A DNA stretch of 16,020 bases from Acidimicrobiaceae bacterium (GTDB lineage: Bacteria; Actinomycetota; Acidimicrobiia; Acidimicrobiales; Bog-793): positions 1 to 16,020 of the forward strand of contig JAODBN010000200.1 of the NCBI GenBank assembly GCA_025463965.1, written 5' to 3'. Positions 7,511-14,013 of this stretch are shown in pieces. The first letter of the stretch is position 1. Each line of letters begins with the position of its first letter. A program made the translations under genes and the position numbers. The notes beneath the pieces are model-generated. The model was given only the letters and a program-made list of their open reading frames with translations. It ran no database searches and had not been told where the DNA came from.

Positions 7511-8916
7511 GCACGACCTCGAAAGTGCGCATACCGGTGGTCGCGGTGGCCGGTCGCCCCAACGTGGGGAAGTCGACCCTGGTGAATCGCATCTTCGGTC
7601 GTCGCGCGGCGATCGTCGAAGAGAAGCCGGGCGTCACCCGTGACCGTCTCGAGCTGAAGGCCGACTGGCGCGGACGCGACTTCACGGTGGTCGACACCGG
7701 GGGTGTCGTCGAGCGGGGAGACGCGCTCGACAAGAAGGTGACCGATCAGGCGCTGCGAGCGGTCGTCGGCGCGGACGTGGTGCTCTTCGTGGTGGACGCC
7801 ACGACCGGGATCACCGCAGAGGACGAGGTGGTGGCCCAGCTGCTTCGCCGAAGCGGGGAGCGGGTCATGCTCATCGCGAACAAGGTCGACTCCGCAAAGC
7901 ACGAGTCTGACGCCTGGGAGCTCGCCCGCCTGGGCTTCGGCGAGCCGATCCTCATCTCGGCGCTGCACGGGCGTGGCATCGGCGACCTCCTCGACATGAT
8001 CGTCGAGCGCTTCCCGCCCGAGGAGCTCTCCGCGGCCGGGGGCGAGTATGTCCACGAGCGAGAGGCCCTAGAAGGCGACCTGGAGAGCGAGGCCGAAGAG
8101 GGCGACGGGCTTCCCCCGATTCAACAGCTGCTCGGAGCGGGAGGCGAGGTCGCGTCGGTCGCCATCGTCGGGCGCCCGAACGTCGGCAAGTCGACCCTGT
8201 TCAACCGGATGGTCGGCGAGGACCGCAGCGTCGTCCACGACGTAGCCGGAACGACGCGCGACGCCATCGACACTCTCGTCGAGACCCCCGAGGGGATGCT
8301 CCGCTTCATCGACACCGCCGGGCTACGGCGCAAGTCGAAGATCCAAGAGGGGAGCGAGTACTACTCGCTCGTGCGCTCGCTCGCCGCCATCGACCGGGCG
8401 GACGTGGCGTTGCTGATCGTGGACGCCACCGAGGGCGCCACCCACCAAGAGCAGCGTCTCGCCGAGCGGGTGGATGCAGCCGGAAGCCCGGTGGTGATCT
8501 TGCTCAACAAGTGGGACCTCCTCGACACTGAGGCCCGCCTCAATCTCGGTCGGGAGGTCGAGGACCGCCTCGGCTTCTTGGACTACGCCCCCGTGATGCG
8601 CATCTCCGCCAAGACCGGCGCTGGCCTGCAGCGGATCCTTCCGGCGATCCGCCTCGCCGTCGACGCCTACCACCGGCGGATCCCGACAGGGAAGCTCAAC
8701 GAGGCGATGGCGTCGATCCAGGCCCAGCACCCCGCACCGGGCTCGCGCATCCTGTACGCGGTGCAGGGCGCGGTTGACCCGCCCACGATCACGCTTTTCG
8801 CCAGCAGGCGGCTCCAGGCCCACTACCTGCGGTACATCGAGAAGCAGCTCCGGCAGCGCTTCGACCTGGGACCGAGCCCGCTGAAGCTCAGGGTGCGTCT
8901 GCGGGGGAAGGGGTGA
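7507..8916 (+). CDS. der: Ribosome assembly GTPase Der (EngA)
   Basis: Der is a double-GTPase needed for maturation of the 50S ribosomal subunit. The 469-residue product has two G domains in a row. Domain 1 has P-loop GRPNVGKS (16-23), GVTRD (42-46), DTGG (63-66) and NKVD (125-128). An acidic linker (about 170-210, DLESEAEEGD) leads to domain 2 with GRPNVGKS (222-229), GTTRDAID (248-255), DTAG (269-272) and NKWD. The KSKIQEGSEYYSLVRSLAAI block that follows is specific to Der, and a KH-like domain forms the C-terminus. Its ATG overlaps the stop of the DUF512 gene, and its own stop overlaps the start of the next small gene. All motifs are intact. Confidence 0.98.
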   Translation: MSTTSKVRIPVVAVAGRPNVGKSTLVNRIFGRRAAIVEEKPGVTRDRLELKADWRGRDFTVVDTGGVVERGDALDKKVTDQALRAVVGADVVLFVVDATTGITAEDEVVAQLLRRSGERVMLIANKVDSAKHESDAWELARLGFGEPILISALHGRGIGDLLDMIVERFPPEELSAAGGEYVHEREALEGDLESEAEEGDGLPPIQQLLGAGGEVASVAIVGRPNVGKSTLFNRMVGEDRSVVHDVAGTTRDAIDTLVETPEGMLRFIDTAGLRRKSKIQEGSEYYSLVRSLAAIDRADVALLIVDATEGATHQEQRLAERVDAAGSPVVILLNKWDLLDTEARLNLGREVEDRLGFLDYAPVMRISAKTGAGLQRILPAIRLAVDAYHRRIPTGKLNEAMASIQAQHPAPGSRILYAVQGAVDPPTITLFASRRLQAHYLRYIEKQLRQRFDLGPSPLKLRVRLRGKG

Positions 8917-9152
8917 GCGTGAGCGGGGACATCCAGCCCGGTTCTCAGCGACGCTCCACTCGAACGCGCGCCGAGAACGTTTCGAGGGACCGCGCGCCCG
9001 AGCCGGCTGCAACCGGCGCTGCTGACGAAGACGAAGGCGCGCCTCCCGCGCCCTGGCACTTCAAGGTGCTACTCCTCGGGACCGCCGGCTACCTGGTCTA
9101 CCGATTGGTCTGGTTCATCTTCTGGCTCACCGGTCACGGCTGGCACGGCTGA
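8913..9152 (+). CDS. Small single-span membrane protein downstream of der
   Basis: The product is 79 residues with a polar, disordered first half (rich in Arg, Ser, Pro, Ala, Glu) and a hydrophobic C-terminal segment FKVLLLGTAGYLVYRLVWFIFWL (about 50-72), which is one transmembrane helix, ending in GHGWHG. The GTG start overlaps the der stop (GTGA). A second GTG six bases later (8919) is as likely, since the G/A-rich GGGGGAAGGGG in front suits it better. It would be co-translated with DUF512 and der as a third cistron. No function is recognised. Confidence 0.75.
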   Translation: MSVSGDIQPGSQRRSTRTRAENVSRDRAPEPAATGAADEDEGAPPAPWHFKVLLLGTAGYLVYRLVWFIFWLTGHGWHG

Positions 9153-9214
9153 GCACCTCGCGCATCCGGTAGCTGGCGGTCGTCCGGCGAGCCCGGGGGA
9201 GCGGTGCCCTTGGG

Positions 9215-9445
9215 TCAGCGAGCAGCTGCGCAGGCGCAGCCCGCACCGCAGCCGCCCTGCGTTGGCGCAGTTCCCGCCGACGCGGCGCTCGCGGTCGACG
9301 CGCCGACGGTGGCGAACACCGAGATCATCCGCCGGGCGCCGTCGTGTCCCTGCGGGCAGGCGGCGGTGGCACCGGATTCGGCTGCGGGACGACGGAGCTC
9401 GAAGCGCTCGTCGCAGGAGTCGCAGCGGTACTCATAGAGCGGCAC
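9215..9445 (-). CDS. FmdB family zinc ribbon protein
   Basis: The product is 76 residues. It begins MPLYEYRCDSCDERFEL, the usual start of the FmdB putative regulatory zinc-ribbon family, with the first metal pair Cys8/Cys11. In place of the usual second CPxC pair it has CPQGH (Cys30, His34), so the knuckle would be C3H. The C-terminus is Gly/Ala/Cys-rich (GGCGAGCACAAAR), also seen in many family members. A clear Shine-Dalgarno (AAAGGGAG, 6 bases before the ATG) supports the start. The molecular role of the family is poorly known; metal binding is inferred from the motif. Confidence 0.88.
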   Translation of the reverse strand: MPLYEYRCDSCDERFELRRPAAESGATAACPQGHDGARRMISVFATVGASTASAASAGTAPTQGGCGAGCACAAAR

Positions 9446-9557
9446 GTCGGGCTCCCTTTGGCCACGGATCTATCGTCCGAGATCGTACCTGGCGGCCCCG
9501 CGAATCTCGGCGAGTCCGCCGACGGGTGCCCCCAGGGATCGGTGCTGTTGAACAAGG

Positions 9558-9563
9558 TAGGCT
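9558..9563 (+). promoter_or_regulatory. Possible -10 box for tRNA-Pro
   Basis: TAGGCT matches the actinobacterial TANNNT -10 consensus and lies 29 bases before the mature tRNA 5' end, leaving a short 5' leader to be trimmed by RNase P. A convincing -35 hexamer at the right distance is not seen. Confidence 0.35.
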
Positions 9564-9592
9564 CACCAGGCTGCGGCCCTCCGGGACCGCAA

Positions 9593-9670
9593 CGGGCTGT
9601 GGCGCAGCTTGGTTAGCGCGCTTGACTGGGGGTCAAGAGGTCCCGGGTTCAAATCCCGGCAGCCCGACCA
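9593..9670 (+). tRNA. tRNA-Pro (anticodon GGG), with encoded CCA
   Basis: The sequence folds into a full cloverleaf. The acceptor stem CGGGCTG pairs with CAGCCCG (9660-9666). The D arm is GCGC-loop-GCGC. The anticodon stem CTTGA/TCAAG has loop CTGGGGG, so the anticodon is GGG, reading CCC. The T arm is CCGGG-TTCAAAT-CCCGG. The discriminator base is A9667, and CCA is encoded at 9668-9670. A tyrosine-integrase element follows directly, which makes the 3' half of this tRNA the likely attachment site. Confidence 0.97.
9625..9670 (+). other. Putative attL core in the 3' half of tRNA-Pro
   Basis: Tyrosine recombinases of integrative elements commonly use the anticodon loop to the 3' end of a tRNA gene as attB and restore the tRNA on insertion. 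The backbone-like genes stop at this tRNA and mobile-element genes begin right after it. The exact core and the direct repeat at the other end (attR) cannot be seen in this window, so the edges given are nominal. Confidence 0.5.
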
Positions 9671-9686
9671 CTGAACCGCAGGTAAA

Positions 9687-9698
9687 CGGCCTAGGCCG
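9687..9698. repeat. 12-bp perfect palindrome CGGCCTAGGCCG
   Basis: This self-complementary sequence lies 17 bases after the tRNA end. It has no T-run after it, so it is not an evident terminator. Its place between the putative att site and the first element gene suggests a protein-binding site, but that is inference. Confidence 0.5.
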
Positions 9699-9728
9699 CC
9701 CGGCAGCACGTTGCCGAAGCGGCGGCGG

Positions 9729-9748
9729 TGCTACCGAACTGCTACCGA
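9729..9748 (+). repeat. Direct repeat TGCTACCGA, 11-bp period (candidate integrase arm sites)
   Basis: Two exact 9-bp copies begin at 9729 and 9740, one helical turn apart. They lie about 60-80 bases from the tRNA end, a distance at which tyrosine integrases bind arm-type sites. The assignment is by position only. Confidence 0.4.
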
Positions 9749-9769
9749 GGGGACAGAGGCGGCGCTCCG

Positions 9770-10447
9770 ATGCCCACAGACTCGCTACCAAGGTTCGAAA
9801 ACGGCGGGGTGGTCGCTCAGTGTCGTAACTGTGGCGGTACCGTCACACGCTTTTCGACCACGCAGGTCGGGGGCGGATACTGCACGATCCAGAAGGAACT
9901 CGACTTCGGCGATTCACTCGACTTCGCTTTGATTCGCTGCAACGGATGCGGGCACGGTGCTCTGGCGGTTCTCTTTGCCGATCATCTCGGTAATCCGCCT
10001 CAGCTGATGTCTGTTCACCCTCAGATGCCGAACATCGCCGTTGTCCCCGTTGATGTTCCTGCCGACCTGCTAGCCGAACTTCGCGAGGCCGAGGAGGTGG
10101 CAGGTATTGGAGCGTTCAGGGCGGCGACGGCACTGCTCCGCTCGACGCTCGAAAAGACCCTCAAGGCGAATGGCTACACGGCGGGGAATCTCTATAACAA
10201 GATCGACGCCGCGGCCGGTGACCACGTGATCACCGCGGCTCGGAAGCGCCAGGTGCACGAGGACGTTCGTCGGATCGGAAATGACGTGGTTCACGAAGAC
10301 TGGCGCCCGGTAGCGGAGGAGGAATTCGCCAAAGCGCACGATTATGTGGTGTGGCTGTTGGAGGACCTGTACGCCGACCGCCCGACAGTCGTCGCGGAAC
10401 TCCAGACGGCTTCGCGATTGGACGCCAACGGGGCACCCATTTCGTGA
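9770..10447 (+). CDS. Zinc-ribbon + DUF4145 (HEPN-like) protein, accessory cargo
   Basis: The product is 225 residues. The N-terminal region has two CxxC pairs (Cys18/Cys21 and Cys57/Cys60) flanking about 35 residues, forming a zinc ribbon. A helical C-terminal domain (about 105-205) matches DUF4145: FRAATALLRSTLEKTLKANGY (116-136) and HEDVRRIGNDVVHEDW (163-178). The latter contains R168-x6-H175, which resembles the catalytic motif of HEPN ribonucleases. DUF4145 domains are common in restriction/defence islands and as additions to restriction enzymes. I chose the ATG at 9770; a GTG at 9728 would add 14 unconvincing residues that overlap the repeat. The gene sits between the tRNA and the integrase and ends 4 bases from the integrase stop, tail to tail. 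RNase or defence activity is inferred, not shown. Confidence 0.82.
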   Translation: MPTDSLPRFENGGVVAQCRNCGGTVTRFSTTQVGGGYCTIQKELDFGDSLDFALIRCNGCGHGALAVLFADHLGNPPQLMSVHPQMPNIAVVPVDVPADLLAELREAEEVAGIGAFRAATALLRSTLEKTLKANGYTAGNLYNKIDAAAGDHVITAARKRQVHEDVRRIGNDVVHEDWRPVAEEEFAKAHDYVVWLLEDLYADRPTVVAELQTASRLDANGAPIS

Positions 10448-10451
10448 GGCT

Positions 10452-11693
10452 CTAGCCGTCGACCGCCGCGGCAACCTGAGCGGCCGCAGCCTGGTCAGCC
10501 GCAGCGCTGACGTGGGAGTAGATGTCGCTGGTGATCGCGATCGACGCGTGCCCCAGGCGCTCCTGCACCACCTTCATCGGGACGCCTGCCTCGAGAGCGT
10601 GGGTCGCGTGGCCGTGGCGCAGGGCGTGGAGCTTCACGGTTGGCAGTCCGGCCGCCTTCGCCTTTGCCGCCAGCATTCGGGTAAGCCGGTCCGGGTGGTA
10701 GGGCACCCCCAGCTCGTCCACGAACACGAGGCCCGAGTCCTGCCACGCCTCGCCGGCCCGTAGCCGTTCCTCGGCCTGCCGTGCCCGGTGCTGGCGCAGG
10801 GCGGTAACCGTGGCCGCGTCGAGTCCAACGGGGCGCTTCCCCTTCTCCGTCTTTGGCTCAGAGTCCAGCACCTTGTAACCGACGACGACGCGGGTAGCGG
10901 CGATCCGCAGGGCCGCTTCCTCAATCTTCACGTTCTCCCACCGGAGGCCGGCCAGCTCGCCGCGACGTAGCCCCGTCATGGCTGCCAGCCGCCAGAGGGC
11001 GAACAGTCGGTCCTCTCGCTGCGCCGCCAGGAAGGCGCGCGTCTGCTCAGCGGTCCAGACGGTCGGCACCTTCGCCTTGCCTCGGGGGATTGCCTCACGC
11101 ACCGCCCGGTTGTCAGCAGGGTTACGCGGGAGCATCTCCAGATCCATCGCCGCCTTCAAGAGCTTGTGACACGTGACGGCAGCGACCTCGACGGTGCGGT
11201 CGCCGAGGCCCGCGATCTTGAGTCCGTCGATCCACATTCTCAGCCGCGCCGGGGTGACGTCGCGCAGGCGCATCGAGCCCAGGTGGGGGAGTACGTAGCG
11301 CTTCACGCTTCGGCGGTACATGTCGACCGTGCTCGCCCGGAGGTCGCTCGCGTCGAGCCCAGGCAGCCACGTGCTCTCCACGAAGTCACGGACGGAGGTG
11401 GAGGAGGGAGCGGCGAAGGTGCCCTGGTCGAGCTGGCCCAGCATCGCGACGAGCGCCGTGTTTGCCTCACCCTTCGTCTTATACCCGGAGTGCCATGAGC
11501 GACGACGCTGGAGGACCGGCTTGTCAAGCTGCGCCCCGCATTGCTCGCAGGCTAGTTCGGTCGTTGAGTCGACAAACTTAGAACCGTCACAACGTGGCGT
11601 AGGGCACTTACGCCAAGGGTGCTCGCCGAGGTCCAAAACGACCGAGATTGACTTGCCCCGGACCCTTACCGTGCCCCGCTTACGACCGGCCAT
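10452..11693 (-). CDS. Tyrosine recombinase / integrase of the element
   Basis: The product is 413 residues. It would integrate and excise the element by recombination at the tRNA-Pro site. The catalytic set is complete: Arg243 in AMTGLRRGELAGL, Lys281 in SEPKTEKGKRPV, His356 and Arg359 in HALRHGHATH, His382 in RLGHASIAIT and the nucleophile Tyr392 in SDIYSHV. The N-terminal arm-binding region holds a zinc ribbon, Cys30-x4-Cys35 and Cys49-x2-Cys52, inserted before the conserved SWHSGYKTKGEA block (66-78). The SAM-like core-binding domain follows at about 100-190. A good Shine-Dalgarno (AGGAAGG, about 9 bases before the ATG) lies inside the end of the XRE regulator gene, which overlaps by 14 bases, so both are probably made from one mRNA. 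Confidence 0.96.
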   Translation of the reverse strand: MAGRKRGTVRVRGKSISVVLDLGEHPWRKCPTPRCDGSKFVDSTTELACEQCGAQLDKPVLQRRRSWHSGYKTKGEANTALVAMLGQLDQGTFAAPSSTSVRDFVESTWLPGLDASDLRASTVDMYRRSVKRYVLPHLGSMRLRDVTPARLRMWIDGLKIAGLGDRTVEVAAVTCHKLLKAAMDLEMLPRNPADNRAVREAIPRGKAKVPTVWTAEQTRAFLAAQREDRLFALWRLAAMTGLRRGELAGLRWENVKIEEAALRIAATRVVVGYKVLDSEPKTEKGKRPVGLDAATVTALRQHRARQAEERLRAGEAWQDSGLVFVDELGVPYHPDRLTRMLAAKAKAAGLPTVKLHALRHGHATHALEAGVPMKVVQERLGHASIAITSDIYSHVSAAADQAAAAQVAAAVDG

Positions 11694-12201
11694 CGTCGTT
11701 GTCCTTCCTAGCTTGGTTGCTTCGCGGTATACGAAGTTGTCCCTTTAGTGCTTCCTGTGCGCGCTCCAGCTCGAAAAGCCTGGACATCTCAGCAGTAGCA
11801 GTGATCTCAGCGCGGCGGAGCGCTTCTGACCGCATCATTACCTCCGCCTCGAGGTTAGCTATGCGCTCCAAAAGCTCCCTTTCTTCGGCTGCGCTCGGAA
11901 TATGTCCTTGCATTACCAGCTCGTGTAGCTCACCGCCCTCAAGAACAAACATCGGTGTAATAGCAAGATGCTCATCTATTCTTGGCCAGATCAGCTGCAG
12001 AAGCGGCACATGAAAGATGGCTACAAGACCGAGTAGCTCGTCTATGCCGATGCGTCGGCGCGCCGTTTCTGCATCGCTCACGGTGACACGCGACCAGCCG
12101 AAGCCCAGCTCGCTCATTAGCTCCGCAACGTGCGCCTGGTCCCAACCTCGGGAGGTCCGCTCCTCGCGCAGATGTGCCATTAGTGCCTCGCTCAGCAGCA
12201 T
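11680..12201 (-). CDS. XRE-family HTH regulator with C-terminal coiled coil
   Basis: The product is 173 residues. An N-terminal XRE/Cro-type helix-turn-helix spans about residues 6-70 (LREERTSRGWDQAHVAELMSEL, then SRVTVSDAETARRRIGIDELLGLVAIF). The C-terminal part (about 103-160) is a Glu/Arg/Ala-rich helix with heptad-like leucines (ERELLERIANLEAEV), probably a dimerising coiled coil. The ATG at 12201 gives the full frame. A second ATG at 12180 has a better Shine-Dalgarno (GCGAGG, 6 bases before it) and may be the true start. It overlaps the integrase gene and diverges from the excisionase-like gene, the usual place for an immunity or lysogeny-type repressor of a mobile element. Its base composition is less GC-rich than its neighbours. 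Confidence 0.82.
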   Translation of the reverse strand: MLLSEALMAHLREERTSRGWDQAHVAELMSELGFGWSRVTVSDAETARRRIGIDELLGLVAIFHVPLLQLIWPRIDEHLAITPMFVLEGGELHELVMQGHIPSAAEERELLERIANLEAEVMMRSEALRRAEITATAEMSRLFELERAQEALKGQLRIPRSNQARKDNDDGRS

Positions 12202-12308
12202 GCGTAGAAGTCTTGCACGACCATGCGGGACAAAGCAACACCAAAGAAGTATTCTTGAGTCTTACGCAACACGGCGCCCCAACTCTACGCACGGAGGTCC
12301 TGAGGACG
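12202..12308. promoter_or_regulatory. Divergent control region between XRE regulator and excisionase-like gene
   Basis: This 107-bp gap must hold the promoters for the leftward regulator-integrase operon and the rightward excisionase operon. An inverted pair TGCGTAGA (12201-12208) and TCTACGCA (12284-12291) brackets it, with a variant CTTACGCA at 12261-12268. A smaller dyad, AAGAA-GTA-TTCTT, lies at 12244-12256 in the middle. These are candidate operators for the XRE protein. TATTCT (12250-12255) could be a -10 box, but no good -35 is seen. Confidence 0.5.
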
Positions 12309-12521
12309 ATGTTGACGAGCCAAGCACTGAGACGAAGGCTGGAGGACGCGGGTCTCACGATCCCGCTGCCCCTGGCTGGGGAGGCATTCGGCATCGGCCG
12401 CTCGCTCTCCTACGAGCTAGCGAAAAAGGGCACCTTCCCGGTGGAGGTAATCCGGGTGGGGAAGTTGTACAGGGTCCCCACGGCGGCCGTGCTCAAAGCA
12501 CTCGGCCTCTCGGCGGCCTGA
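12309..12521 (+). CDS. Excisionase-like HTH (MerR/Xis-type) DNA-binding protein
   Basis: The product is 70 residues with a winged-helix/excisionase layout: LPLAGEAFGIGRSLSYELAKKGTFPVEVIRVGKLYRVPTAAVLKAL. The GRSLSYELAKKG stretch is the recognition helix region, and VIRVGKLYRVPTAAVL is the wing followed by the last helix, as in DUF/HTH_17 and Xis families. Such proteins steer the integrase toward excision or act as small activators. I chose the ATG at 12309, with GGAGGT about 11 bases upstream; an earlier frame start at 12174 would run through the divergent promoter region. The gene lies next to the repressor-integrase pair, on the opposite strand, which fits an excisionase. Confidence 0.8.
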   Translation: MLTSQALRRRLEDAGLTIPLPLAGEAFGIGRSLSYELAKKGTFPVEVIRVGKLYRVPTAAVLKALGLSAA

Positions 12522-12522
12522 G

Positions 12523-13677
12523 GTGCGCGGCGCCCTTCATAGCCCGGACGCTGAAGTAGCGATCGACGGCCTCACTAAGCAGCTCATGAGCACACCAGAA
12601 AGAACGGGAACCATGAGCATCGCCGATGTCGGCGAGTGGCGGGTCGAGAGGGGGCTAGACGTCGTGGTCGACGTCAGCATCGCCGCCAGTGCCGAGGTCG
12701 TTTTCGAGCAGATTCCTCTCGCAGCGGTGTGGCGTCTCGTTCGGGCTGGCGTCCCCATCGTGGACGTCTCAGCGCCGGACCCCCGGCCGTTCTTGTTCGT
12801 GGCCTTGTCGGTAATCCTCGACAACAACGGGTTCCCTTGCACGGCCGTCGTGGTGGACCGGCGCGGTCAGGGCCGATGGGCGCTGGAGGATGACGACTAC
12901 CTCCAGTACGCGCGGCGAACGGGCGTGCAAGAGGTGTACGACCGCCTAGAGGCGGCGGTGACCGAGCTGTTCTCACAGTGGGGCAACGACCGCCATCTCG
13001 CCGAGGACACGGTACGAACGATCGCAGCGCTCGCCGTCGTGGAGTACACGAACGGACTGAAGCCGGGGGTCGCCAACTTCTGGCGCGTGCAGGACATGGC
13101 CGATCGCAGGGTGGGGTCTCAGCCGGTGGAGCCGTCTGGCAGCTCGGCGGAGACGATCGCCGACGCTCTGAGCATGGAGGCATACGGAGCGAAGCGCCCC
13201 CACCTGCCGAGCGCCATTGTCGGCTCCTCCTATTCCGAGACCGAGGTAGTGACCGACAAGCAAGGTCTCTACCTTGTCGACGGCAACGTCGCGAACCCGG
13301 ACGACGTTCAGCGCGCGTCGGTAGCCGTGAAGGCGTGGCACCCGATGAGCGACTTCACTCGGTCCCAGGTTGCCCCGGACCCGACTGGCGATCTCGCCAT
13401 CCTCCTCGCATCCGGGGGCGGCCTCGAGCTGCTCTCGGCTCTCTACGACGACGACGAGCTCAAGGGCGAGGAGTGGCAGGAGCGGGTCGCAACAAGGACC
13501 TCCGACCGGCTCCATGAGCTGATCGACCACGGCGGTCTCACCAGGGACCAGGCGAAGGCGTTCGTGCTCGCAGAGATGGGCCTGTCGCAGCGCCAGGTTG
13601 CCGAGAGGCTCGGCAAGGACCCCAGCACCATCTCCCGCACCCTGCGCCGTGCAGCCGAGCGGCTGGCGCAGCGCTGA
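12523..13677 (+). CDS. Unrecognised protein with C-terminal sigma-70-r4-like HTH
   Basis: The frame encodes up to 384 residues. I do not recognise the first 330 residues; they are mixed alpha/beta and acidic, with no evident P-loop, metal site or membrane segment. The end, LTRDQAKAFVLAEMGLSQRQVAERLGKDPSTISRTLRRAAERL (about 339-381), is a helix-turn-helix like sigma-70 region 4 or a LuxR/transposase-type HTH, with LSQRQVAERLGKDPSTISRTL as the DNA-binding unit. It starts with a GTG one base after the excisionase stop, so it may be coupled to it; ATGs at 12586 and 12613 are alternatives, and none has a strong Shine-Dalgarno. The position suggests an element-encoded regulator or replication/partition factor, but this is inference. 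Confidence 0.75.
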   Translation: MRGALHSPDAEVAIDGLTKQLMSTPERTGTMSIADVGEWRVERGLDVVVDVSIAASAEVVFEQIPLAAVWRLVRAGVPIVDVSAPDPRPFLFVALSVILDNNGFPCTAVVVDRRGQGRWALEDDDYLQYARRTGVQEVYDRLEAAVTELFSQWGNDRHLAEDTVRTIAALAVVEYTNGLKPGVANFWRVQDMADRRVGSQPVEPSGSSAETIADALSMEAYGAKRPHLPSAIVGSSYSETEVVTDKQGLYLVDGNVANPDDVQRASVAVKAWHPMSDFTRSQVAPDPTGDLAILLASGGGLELLSALYDDDELKGEEWQERVATRTSDRLHELIDHGGLTRDQAKAFVLAEMGLSQRQVAERLGKDPSTISRTLRRAAERLAQR

Positions 13678-13745
13678 AAAAAACACCGGCCCGCGTACAT
13701 CTTTCGCCCGGGGTGATTCCCCTTAGGAGATAGGAGGTGGCAAAC

Positions 13746-13943
13746 GTGCCCCAGGACAACACAGTCCGCGTCGCTCTGCTCGTGGGTGATCTGGTCATCG
13801 ACGCCTCGGACGACCTACTCGCCGTCCGAACGGCGGCAGCCCTCATGGCTGGCGCTCACCGGCAGGCCGAGCCTCCGGTGCTGATCCCTGTAACCGATGG
13901 ACGACGAGCTGCCCTCCGCCTAGTCGCCCAAGGCCGGGCTTGA
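13746..13943 (+). CDS. Small orphan protein (65 residues)
   Basis: The GTG at 13746 is preceded by a very strong Shine-Dalgarno, AGGAGGTG, with AGGAGG ending 8 bases before it. This favours it over the GTG at 13737, which lies inside the Shine-Dalgarno. The product (MPQDNTVRVALLVGDLVIDA...) has a beta-like start, a helical Ala-rich middle and a basic end. It resembles no family I know. It stands alone, 68 bases after the HTH gene and about 100 bases before the next operon. Confidence 0.6.
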   Translation: MPQDNTVRVALLVGDLVIDASDDLLAVRTAAALMAGAHRQAEPPVLIPVTDGRRAALRLVAQGRA

Positions 13944-13961
13944 ACCCGAGACAGCAGAAAA

Positions 13962-13978
13962 CGGCCCGGTCAGGGCCG
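13962..13978 (+). terminator. Short GC hairpin after the 65-residue orphan
   Basis: CGGCCC-GGTCA-GGGCCG forms a perfect 6-bp stem with a 5-base loop, 18 bases after the stop of the orphan gene. It is followed by CTTCCCCC and not a T-run, so it could be a weak or factor-helped terminator or an mRNA-stabilising hairpin. Confidence 0.35.
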
Positions 13979-14013
13979 CTTCCCCCGAATCCCCGCCAAA
14001 GGACTCAGACGAG

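Noticed and set aside
9262..9828. Plus-strand frame running across the FmdB gene and the tRNA
   Set aside because: It reads through a certain tRNA gene and opposite FmdB, so it is not a real protein.
10448..10451. Shared terminator between the convergent DUF4145 and integrase genes
   Set aside because: The stops are 4 bases apart and no hairpin with a T-run is seen on either side.
12174..12308. N-terminal extension of the excisionase-like protein
   Set aside because: It would run through the divergent promoter region and into the XRE gene; the ATG at 12309 begins where the recognisable domain begins.
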